Below, in pieces: positions 29,305 through 35,493 of a stretch of 35,493 nt of DNA (position 1 is its first letter; each line of letters starts with the position of its first letter). The stretch lies in NCBI GenBank assembly GCA_910588045.1, contig CAJUPS010000028.1:1-35493 (forward strand), read 5' to 3'. Both the position numbers and the translations under genes were made by a program. The notes under the pieces were generated by a model, which was not told the origin of the DNA, did not search any database, and saw only the letters and a program-made list of their open reading frames with translations. Source of the stretch: an uncultured Oscillospiraceae bacterium. Its GTDB lineage: Bacteria; Bacillota; Clostridia; Oscillospirales; Oscillospiraceae.

Positions 29305-30372
29305 TTATCCACTGTTTCTGACCACCAGCTCCCACTCCAGAAACCTGGAGTGGACCGCCTCGCCCCGGAGGAGGCCGACCATCTGCTCCGCGGCCACCCG
29401 GCCCATGCGGCTGCGGTGGCTGAGGGAGGTGATGGACACGGGGCCAAGCTGGCAGAGGTAGCTGCTGTCGAAGCTCACCACCGCCACGTCCTCCGGCACC
29501 CGGCGTCCCGCCTCCAACAAGGTCTGGATCAGGCGGTACGCAATCTCATCGTTGTAGCAGATCACCGCCGTGGCGTCCCCCATGCGGGTCTGCAAAAAGT
29601 CCGCCAAAAAGCGGCCGTCCTGCTCCTCCAGAAGGCGGCGGCGGTCCTCCGTGTCGTACCAGGAGAAGCAGCGGTCCCGGAGGGGCAGTCCCGCATCCCG
29701 CAGGGCGGAGACGGCCCCGTGGTAGCGCTGGGGCCCCTGGATGTCGTCGCTCTTGAAAATACCGGCAATCTCCCGGTGGCCCCTGTCCGCCAAATACCGG
29801 CCCAGCCGGTAGCCGCCGCCGTAGTTATCGTCTGCCACGCAGGGGATCTGTTCCAGCCCCGCCCCGGCGCCATAGAGGAAGACGACCGGCGTGCCCACCT
29901 GCCGCAGACGCTGGTAGAGGTCGGCGTTGGGGGAGGGCAGCGCGGTCTTGGCCCCCTCCGCCAGGAGGCCGCTCACCGGCTCCTCCAGCAGTCGGAGGAG
30001 GATCTCCCGCTCCGCACTGATGCAGTTTTTCGTGGCGTAGACAGCCGTGGAATACCCCTGCTGGGAGAAGACGTCGGAGGCGTCGTGCAGGATGGCGGGG
30101 AAGACGTAGTCGTCCAGAAAGGAGGTCACCACCGCGATCTGCCGCGGGGCCGTCCCCGGAAGAAGACCGGTGGCGTAGGACCCGCTGCCCTGCCGCCGAC
30201 GGATGAGCCCCTCCTCCTCCAACAGGCGCAGGGTGTGGCGGACCGTCTGACGGCTCAGCTGATACTTCCGGGAGAGCTCCTGCTCTGTGGGCAGCTTGTA
30301 CCCAGCCTGTCCGCTGTTCCGGCGCAGCTCCTCCCGAAGTCGATCCGCCAGAAGCTGATACTTTGTCGCCAT
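29305..30372 (-). CDS. AraR-like repressor (GntR HTH + LacI-type sugar-binding domain)
   Basis: The 355-residue protein has an N-terminal GntR winged helix (YQLLADRLREELRRNSGQAGYKLPTEQELSRKYQLSRQTVRHTLRLLEEEGLIRRRQGSGSY) and a periplasmic-binding-like effector domain from residue 75 (IAVVTSFLDDYVFPAILHDASDVF, later VAVVSFDSSYLCQLGPVSITSLSH). This fusion is the AraR architecture, in which sugar binding releases DNA. GGGAGG precedes the ATG. It is divergent from the sugar ABC operon, across a 500-bp region, and is the natural candidate to control it. Arabinose itself is not supported, as no ara genes are present. Confidence 0.9.
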   Translation of the reverse strand: MATKYQLLADRLREELRRNSGQAGYKLPTEQELSRKYQLSRQTVRHTLRLLEEEGLIRRRQGSGSYATGLLPGTAPRQIAVVTSFLDDYVFPAILHDASDVFSQQGYSTAVYATKNCISAEREILLRLLEEPVSGLLAEGAKTALPSPNADLYQRLRQVGTPVVFLYGAGAGLEQIPCVADDNYGGGYRLGRYLADRGHREIAGIFKSDDIQGPQRYHGAVSALRDAGLPLRDRCFSWYDTEDRRRLLEEQDGRFLADFLQTRMGDATAVICYNDEIAYRLIQTLLEAGRRVPEDVAVVSFDSSYLCQLGPVSITSLSHRSRMGRVAAEQMVGLLRGEAVHSRFLEWELVVRNSG

Positions 30373-30406
30373 GCCGTACCTCCCGCTGTTGTTTTGGGTA
30401 GACCCT

Positions 30407-30415
30407 ATTATAGCA
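30407..30415 (-). promoter_or_regulatory. Extended -10 promoter of the AraR-like gene
   Basis: The minus strand reads TGCTATAAT (30415-30407). A small dyad GGGT-CT-ACCC lies just downstream and could be an operator. Confidence 0.55.
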
Positions 30416-30439
30416 AATCGTCACGGCAATCTGACCAAA

Positions 30440-30783
30440 ATAAAGGTTGATGTTTTTGGGAATTTCAGAGGATTGTTCAAAAGAAAATGCAAATTCCGCC
30501 GATATTTTCCTGGCCCCTCCAGTCCGTCAGGTGAAATTTTTGCCCTTCTGCCGAAAAGAATCAACGAATTTTCGCTGTTTCGGCAATCTGCCGGGGGCGA
30601 AAAACCGCGATGCTTTCCGGGAAATCCCAAAAAAACAAACCAAAGGGGCCCTCGGACCGTAAAATTTTCAACTTTGGTATGGATCTCTCCGGCCGCGCGG
30701 GAAAATTTGTTCTCTTTCTCTGCAAAATGCCGGAAATTTGTCCTATTCACCCATACAAAAATAGCAAATTCATCCAAAATATC
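30440..30783. other. AT-rich regulatory region without a convincing gene
   Basis: This divergent region is clearly richer in A and T than its surroundings. It contains many short AAATTT- or TTTTC-type tracts, for example TGAAATTTTTGCC, CGAATTTTCG, TAAAATTTTCAA, GAAAATTTGTTC and GGAAATTTGTCC. Such phased tracts could bend DNA or bind a regulator. Open frames on both strands here lack RBS and family features. Confidence 0.45.
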
Positions 30784-30837
30784 TTGACTTTGCGGCAAAA
30801 ATCGTATTTAATGCACCCGTGGAGGAGATCGTCCTCC
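30784..30837 (+). promoter_or_regulatory. Promoter and operator candidate of the sugar ABC operon
   Basis: TTGACT (30784-30789), 17 bp, TTTAAT (30807-30812). A dyad GGAGGA-GATCG-TCCTCC (30821-30837) lies across the expected transcription start and could be a repressor site or an mRNA hairpin. Confidence 0.65.
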
Positions 30838-30874
30838 GGCTGTGAATCCGATATTTGAAAGTGAGGAAGCAATC

Positions 30875-31855
30875 ATGAAAAAAGTCTTTTGTCTCTTGCT
30901 GACCCTGTGCATGATCCTGTCCCTGGCCGCCTGCGGCGGCAACGGCGGCTCCGGCGGCGGCAAGAAGTCCGACGGGCCCATCACGGTGGGCATCATCAAC
31001 AACGACCCCAACGAGTCCGGTTACCGCACCGCCAACGACAAGGCCATGCGCGACACCTTCACCGAGGCCAACGGCTATAAGGCCACCTTCTACAACAACA
31101 ACGACGCCGCGCAGCAGATCGCCACGGCCCAGCAGATGATCCAGGACGAGGTGGACTACCTCCTCCTCTCCCCCGCCTCCACCACTGGCTGGGACACCGT
31201 GCTCCAGGACGCCAAGACCGCAGGCACCCAGGTCATCCTCTTCGACCGTATGCTGGAGGCCGATGAGAGCATGTACGCCGCCGCCGTGGTCTCCGACATG
31301 CCCGCCGAGGGCAAGACCGCCGTGGACTGGCTGGCCTCCCAGGGTCTGAGCGAGTACAACATCATCCATATCCAGGGCCACATGGGCTCCGACGCCCAGC
31401 TGGGCCGCACCGGCGCTCTGAACGAGAAGGTCGAGGCTGAGTCCACCTGGAACTACGTGGCCCAGCAGACCGCCGACTGGGACGAGGCCACCGCCCGCAC
31501 CATCGTCCAGTCCGTCATCGACTCCGGCAAGCCCTTCAACGTCATCTATGCTGAGAACAACGGCATGGCCCGGGGCGCCGTGGCCGCGCTGGACGGCGCC
31601 GGCATCACCCACGGCAAGGGCGGCGACGTCATCGTCATGGGCTTCGACAGCGACAAGTGGGCCTTCGAGGCCGTGCTGGAGGGCAGCTGGAACTACATGG
31701 GCCTGTGCAACCCCCTCCAGGCTCCCACGGTTGACGGCATCATCAAGGATCTCCAGGCCGGAAAGGCGCCCGCCCAGAAGATCATCTACACCCCCGAGCA
31801 GGGTTTCGACTGCGACACCCTGACCCAGGCCGACGTGGATACCTACGGGACCTGA
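30875..31855 (+). CDS. ytfQ: Sugar ABC transporter substrate-binding lipoprotein (YtfQ-like)
   Basis: The 326-residue protein starts at ATG 30875 after GTGAGGAAG. A lipoprotein signal ends LSLAAC. A Gly/Ser-rich linker is followed by a type I binding-protein fold: ITVGIINNDPNESGYRTANDKAMRDTF, then VDYLLLSPASTTGWDTVLQDAKTAGTQVILFDRMLEADE, then NVIYAENNGMARGAVAALDGAG. It is similar along its length to the sensor lipoprotein at 28063. It captures a sugar for the YtfR/YtfT/YjfF-type transporter that follows. Galactofuranose is the E. coli substrate. Here another pentose or hexose is equally possible. Confidence 0.9.
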   Translation: MKKVFCLLLTLCMILSLAACGGNGGSGGGKKSDGPITVGIINNDPNESGYRTANDKAMRDTFTEANGYKATFYNNNDAAQQIATAQQMIQDEVDYLLLSPASTTGWDTVLQDAKTAGTQVILFDRMLEADESMYAAAVVSDMPAEGKTAVDWLASQGLSEYNIIHIQGHMGSDAQLGRTGALNEKVEAESTWNYVAQQTADWDEATARTIVQSVIDSGKPFNVIYAENNGMARGAVAALDGAGITHGKGGDVIVMGFDSDKWAFEAVLEGSWNYMGLCNPLQAPTVDGIIKDLQAGKAPAQKIIYTPEQGFDCDTLTQADVDTYGT

Positions 31856-31900
31856 TCGGACAATCTGAGGCAACCATCATAGCAGTCATCACGTGACCCG

Positions 31901-31936
31901 ACACGCGGCGCGGCATGTCAGCCGCGCCGCGTGTTT
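31901..31936 (+). terminator. Hairpin after the binding-protein gene
   Basis: A perfect 14-bp GC stem (31901-31914 with 31921-31934) has a 6-nt loop and only TTT after it. Placed between the binding protein and ATPase genes, it likely gives partial termination or protects the upstream message. Confidence 0.7.
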
Positions 31937-31985
31937 AAGAGCTTATCCCGAAATTAGGCGCGTATAATTTTGGGATATGCTCTAA
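31935..31985. repeat. Short inverted-repeat element between ytfQ and ytfR homologues
   Basis: Arm TTAAGAGCTTATCCCGAAATT (31935-31955) and the inverted copy of TTAGAGCATATCCCAAAATT (31966-31985) match at all but three positions and one extra base. The interior is 10 nt. It is AT-rich unlike the coding DNA around it and has TAA/TTA at the edges, like a minimal palindromic repeat insertion. Confidence 0.55.
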
Positions 31986-32012
31986 ATCTTGAAGACAAGG
32001 AGGCGTATCCCT

Positions 32013-33530
32013 ATGCAGCAAGGCGCGGTCTTGGAAATGCGCGGTATCTGCAAGTATTTTCCGGGTGTACGCGCCCTTCAGGATGTGGATTTCACCCTGC
32101 GGGAGGGGGAGATCCACGCCCTGATGGGTGAGAACGGTGCGGGCAAGTCCACCCTCATCAAAGTGCTCACCGGCGTATACCCCAAGGACGGCGGCGAGGT
32201 CCATATCAAGGGCATAGAGGGCGCAGCGGTGATCCGCTCCCCCCAGGACGCCCAGAACGCGGGCATCAGCACCGTCTATCAGGAGATCACCCTGTGCCCC
32301 AACCTGACGGTGGCGGAGAACATGTACATCGGCCGCACCAAGGGGGCCGGGGCCAACTGGAGGGCCATGAACAGCGGCGCGGGAAAGATCCTGGCGTCCC
32401 TGGGCATCCCCGCCAGCCCCAGGCAGCAGCTGGGCTCCTGCTCCATCGCCGTACAGCAGATGGTGGCCATCGCCCGGGCGGTGGACATGGAGTGCAAGGT
32501 GCTCATCCTCGACGAGCCCACCTCCTCCCTGGACGAGCAGGAGGTACAGAAGCTCTTCGGCCTCATGCGGGACCTCCGGGCCAAGGGCGTGGGCATCATC
32601 TTCGTCACCCACTTCTTAGAGCAGGTCTACGAGGTCTGCGACCGCATCACCGTCCTCCGGGACGGCCAGCTGGTGGGGGAGTACGTCATCGAGGACCTGC
32701 CCCGGGTCCAGCTGGTCAGCAAGATGCTGGGCAAGGAGCTGGACGACATGGCCGACATCAAGAGCGAGGTGGGCGCCACGGCGGTCAGCCAGAGGGGGAC
32801 GCCCGTGCTGGAGGCCCGGGACCTGTGCAGCAGCGCGGGCATCAAGCCCTTCGACTTCTCCATCCACACCGGGGAGGTCAACGGCTTCACCGGACTGCTG
32901 GGCTCCGGGCGCAGCGAGTGCGTCCGGGCCATCTTCGGCGCGGACCGCGTCACCGGCGGCAGCGTCAGGGTGGACGGCAAGGAGGTCAAAATCAAAAAGC
33001 CCCTGGACGCCATGAAGCAGGGCGTGGGCTACCTCCCCGAGGACCGGAAGGGCGACGGCATCGTGGGCGACCTGTCCGTGCGGGAGAACATCATCCTGGC
33101 CCTCCAGGTGATGAAGGGCTTCTTCCGTCCCTTCTCCAGGGCCCAGGCGGAGGACTTTGCCGACGAGTACATCAAGCTGCTGGAGATCAAGACCGCCTCG
33201 GCGGACACCCCGATCAAATCCCTCTCCGGCGGCAACCAGCAGAAGTGCATCCTGGCCCGGTGGCTGCTCACCGATCCCAAGTATCTGATCCTGGACGAGC
33301 CCACCCGGGGCATTGACATCGGCACCAAGATCGAGATCCAGAAGCTGGTCCTCAAGCTGGCCGCCCAGGGCAAGAGCGTCACCTTTATTTCCTCGGAGAT
33401 CGACGAGATGCTGCGCACCTGCTCCCGGCTCATCGTCATGCGGGACCGGAAGGCCGTGGGCGAGCTGAAGGGCGAGGATCTGACCCAGACCAAGATTATG
33501 GCCACCATTGCAGGAGGTGATACGCAATGA
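32013..33530 (+). CDS. ytfR: Sugar ABC transporter ATPase, two NBD type (YtfR/RbsA-like)
   Basis: The 505-residue protein starts at ATG 32013 behind AAGGAGG. Its first nucleotide-binding domain has Walker A GENGAGKST, a signature-like segment SCSIAVQQMVAIARAVD and Walker B VLILDEPTSSLD. The second begins at about residue 265 (FTGLLGSGRSE, a degenerate Walker A) and has LSGGNQQKCILARWLL and YLILDEPTRGID. This is the CUT2 arrangement seen in RbsA, MglA and YtfR. It powers import through the two permeases that follow. The stop overlaps the next ATG (ATGA). Confidence 0.94.
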   Translation: MQQGAVLEMRGICKYFPGVRALQDVDFTLREGEIHALMGENGAGKSTLIKVLTGVYPKDGGEVHIKGIEGAAVIRSPQDAQNAGISTVYQEITLCPNLTVAENMYIGRTKGAGANWRAMNSGAGKILASLGIPASPRQQLGSCSIAVQQMVAIARAVDMECKVLILDEPTSSLDEQEVQKLFGLMRDLRAKGVGIIFVTHFLEQVYEVCDRITVLRDGQLVGEYVIEDLPRVQLVSKMLGKELDDMADIKSEVGATAVSQRGTPVLEARDLCSSAGIKPFDFSIHTGEVNGFTGLLGSGRSECVRAIFGADRVTGGSVRVDGKEVKIKKPLDAMKQGVGYLPEDRKGDGIVGDLSVRENIILALQVMKGFFRPFSRAQAEDFADEYIKLLEIKTASADTPIKSLSGGNQQKCILARWLLTDPKYLILDEPTRGIDIGTKIEIQKLVLKLAAQGKSVTFISSEIDEMLRTCSRLIVMRDRKAVGELKGEDLTQTKIMATIAGGDTQ

Positions 33531-34636
33531 CAGCACCCGTGAAAGAGCCCAAAACCAAAGCGGCCCGCCCCGGTGAGAGTATCCTCCGGCGGCTCACCCG
33601 GCACCAGCTGTTCATTCCCCTGGCGGCGCTGGCGCTGCTCGTACTGTTCAACCTGGTTGCCGACCCGTCCTTTTTTGTGATAACCATGAAGGAGAACAGT
33701 CTGGGCAACCCGGTCCTCAGCGGCAACCTGATCTCCGTGCTGGACAACGCCTCCGAGCTGGTGATCCTGGCCATCGGCATGACCCTGGTCACCGCCTCCT
33801 CCGGCGGGCAGGACATCTCCGTGGGCGCGGCGATGGCCATCGCAGGCAGCGTCATCCTCCGGCTGGTCTGCGGCGGGCAGGTCTCCGCGGACGTCATGCA
33901 GACGCCCTTGGTTCTGGCCGTGCTCGTCGGCATTCTGGTGAGCATGATTTTCGGCGCGTTCAACGGCGCCCTGGTGGCCTACTTCAAGATCCAGCCCATG
34001 GTGGCCACCCTGATTTTGTTCACCGCCGGGCGCTCCATTGCGGCCTGGATCAACAACAACCAGCTGCCCATCATCAACGACCTGGGCTTCAAGTACGCGG
34101 GGACCTTCCTCCCCGGCATCCCCATCCCCACGCCCATTTTTATCACCGCCGCCGTAATACTGCTCTTCTGGCTGGCGCTGAAGTTTACCAACCTGGGCCT
34201 CTACACCCAGTCCGTGGGCATCAACGCCAACTCCTCCCGGCTCAACGGTCTGGACCCCCAGCTCATCAAGCTGATGACCTACGTGATCCTGGGGGTGTGC
34301 GTCGCTCTCGCCGGTTTCATCCGGGTCAGCCGCAGCGGGTCCATCAACTACTCCCGTATCGCGGAGAACATCGAGATGGACGCCATCCTGGCGGTGGCCC
34401 TGGGGGGCAACGCCCTGGGCGGCGGGAAGTTCAACATCTACGGCTCCATCCTGGGGGCCTACGTCATTCAGTTCCTCACCACCACGCTCTACAAGTACGA
34501 GGTGCCCTCTACGGCCCTGCCCGCCTATAAGGCGGTGGTGGTGATCCTGCTGGTGGTCCTCAGCGCCCCGGTGGTGCAGGAGAAGCTCTCCGGCATCCGG
34601 AAGGCCCCCGGCAAGACGGTAAAGGGGGTGTCGTAA
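33527..34636 (+). CDS. ytfT: Sugar ABC transporter permease (YtfT-like)
   Basis: The 369-residue CUT2 permease has about ten hydrophobic segments. Family motifs include ELVILAIGMTLVTASSGGQDISVGAAMAIAGS, FKIQPMVATLILFTAGRSIAAWI, AVGINANSSRLNGLDPQLIKLMTYVILG and DAILAVALGGNALGGGKFNIYGSILGAYVIQ. The region usually written TGG-x-D-[LI]-SVG reads SSGGQDISVG here. It is translationally coupled to the ATPase gene and likely pairs with the second permease to form the channel. Confidence 0.93.
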   Translation: MTAPVKEPKTKAARPGESILRRLTRHQLFIPLAALALLVLFNLVADPSFFVITMKENSLGNPVLSGNLISVLDNASELVILAIGMTLVTASSGGQDISVGAAMAIAGSVILRLVCGGQVSADVMQTPLVLAVLVGILVSMIFGAFNGALVAYFKIQPMVATLILFTAGRSIAAWINNNQLPIINDLGFKYAGTFLPGIPIPTPIFITAAVILLFWLALKFTNLGLYTQSVGINANSSRLNGLDPQLIKLMTYVILGVCVALAGFIRVSRSGSINYSRIAENIEMDAILAVALGGNALGGGKFNIYGSILGAYVIQFLTTTLYKYEVPSTALPAYKAVVVILLVVLSAPVVQEKLSGIRKAPGKTVKGVS

Positions 34637-34637
34637 C

Positions 34638-35493
34638 ATGCCGAAGGGAATTGCAGTTGACAAGCAGGGCCGCATCAAGGAACGGGTGGCTATGAGCGAC
34701 ACAAACCTGCTGCTGACCATCACCGTGGCCGTCTTCTTCCTCCTCTACCTGTCCGCCATCCTGTTTCTGGGCGGCGGCTTCACCAAGCCCCAGAATTTTC
34801 TGAACATTCTCAACAACAACGCCTCCCTCATCGTCCTCTCCTGCGGCATGAGCCTGGTGATGATCACCGGGGGCATCGACATCAGCGTGGGCGCGGTCAC
34901 GTGCCTGGTGTGCATGGTCAGCGCCGTGAACCTGGAGCAGCACGGGGGGAACATGCTCACCGTGATCCTCATCGGTCTGGGCATCGGACTGGCCTTCGGG
35001 GTCGTCCAGGGCTTTCTTGTGGCCCACCTGGGGATCCAGCCCTTTATCATCTCCCTGGCGGGTATGTTCTTCGCCAAGGGCATGACCACCATCGTCAGCA
35101 AAGAGCCCGTGCGGGTGACCAACGAGGGCTTCCTGGCGGTGAAGGAGGCCCGCATTACCGTCCCCGGCCTGGGCTCTGCCAACAAGCTGGGGGAGTATAT
35201 CCCGGCCTATGTGGAGGTGGGCGTGGTCATCGCTCTGCTGGTGGTCCTCCTCCTCTTCTGCCTGCTGCGCTGGACGAAGCTGGGCCGCGCCTTCTACGCC
35301 GTGGGCGGCAGCAGTCAGAGCGCCAACATGCTGGGCATCAACGTGCGCCGCACCAAGTTTCTGGCCCACGTGCTGTGCTCCGTGCTGGCGGGGGTGGGCG
35401 GCATCCTCTACTTCCTCCACGTGGGCAGCGGCGACGTCGCCAACGGCGCGGGGGACGAGATGAACGCCATCGCCTCCTCCATCATCGGCGGCA
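34638..35493 (+). CDS. yjfF: Sugar ABC transporter permease (YjfF-like), cut by window end
   Basis: The reading frame starts at ATG 34638, one base after the previous stop, and stays open to the last base (285 codons visible). GGGGGTG lies just upstream. Visible motifs are NNNASLIVLSCGMSLVMITGGIDISVGAVTCLVCM, GIQPFIISLAGMFFAKGMTTIVSKEPVRV, YAVGGSSQSANMLGINVRRTKFLAHVLCSVLAGVGGILYFLHVG and DEMNAIASSIIGG, matching the YjfF branch of CUT2 permeases. About 40-50 C-terminal residues are missing. A second ATG at 34692 is possible but would remove a basic N-terminal tail. Confidence 0.92.
   Translation, partial: MPKGIAVDKQGRIKERVAMSDTNLLLTITVAVFFLLYLSAILFLGGGFTKPQNFLNILNNNASLIVLSCGMSLVMITGGIDISVGAVTCLVCMVSAVNLEQHGGNMLTVILIGLGIGLAFGVVQGFLVAHLGIQPFIISLAGMFFAKGMTTIVSKEPVRVTNEGFLAVKEARITVPGLGSANKLGEYIPAYVEVGVVIALLVVLLLFCLLRWTKLGRAFYAVGGSSQSANMLGINVRRTKFLAHVLCSVLAGVGGILYFLHVGSGDVANGAGDEMNAIASSIIGG

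Noticed and set aside
30371..30798. Open frames of 138 and 125 codons on opposite strands in the divergent region
   Set aside because: They overlap each other on both strands, lack RBS, show low-complexity composition, and cover predicted promoters.

Overview
The window is high-GC (mostly above 60% by eye) and gene-dense. It carries sporulation genes (yabP, yabQ, spoIIP), Gram-positive style ribosome binding sites (AGGAGG) and consensus sigma-A promoters. The protein families (MsmX/UgpC-type ATPase, TAXI-TRAP transporter, YesN/LytS two-component pair, BlaI/BlaR, PadR with DUF2812) fit an endospore-forming gut Clostridium of the Oscillospiraceae type (Flavonifractor/Intestinimonas-like). That placement is inference.

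Layout. 1-4160: tRNA-Pro(TGG), a rhomboid-like membrane protein, an ArsC/Spx-like protein, and a GNAT/sirtuin/MATE operon. 4170-5055: two Xre-type regulators divergent from a 60-residue protein, with a palindromic operator over its promoter. 5076-11140 (minus strand): a sugar ABC ATPase, a secreted beta-helix protein, and a two-gene TAXI-TRAP transporter whose binding protein is circularly permuted. 11390-13670: a BlaI/BlaR1-like pair. 14033-16153: an SLH-domain surface protein. 16183-18249: a palindromic MITE-like element, then a PadR regulator with a DUF2812 membrane protein. 18319-21643 (minus): the conserved spore/division cluster hup, rqcP, yabP and a yabQ-divIC reading frame, with spoIIP upstream. 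21926-24021: a MocR/PdxR-type regulator divergent from an ECF S component, probably for vitamin B6. 24051-24942: an AT-rich cassette with an RpiB-like isomerase that appears inserted in a terminator. 25035-35493: a sugar locus with response regulator, histidine kinase, lipoprotein sugar sensor, an AraR-like repressor, and a YtfQRT-YjfF-type ABC transporter cut by the window end.

The strongest observations are these. (1) The TAXI solute-binding protein has its usual C-terminal segment moved to the N-terminus. (2) A pair of ~187-bp repeats share several hairpins that differ by compensatory base changes. (3) yabQ and divIC are fused in frame with an internal start. (4) A low-GC gene cassette is bounded by 17-bp direct repeats inside a split terminator. 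(5) A three-component sugar sensing system sits next to a transporter of the same binding-protein family.
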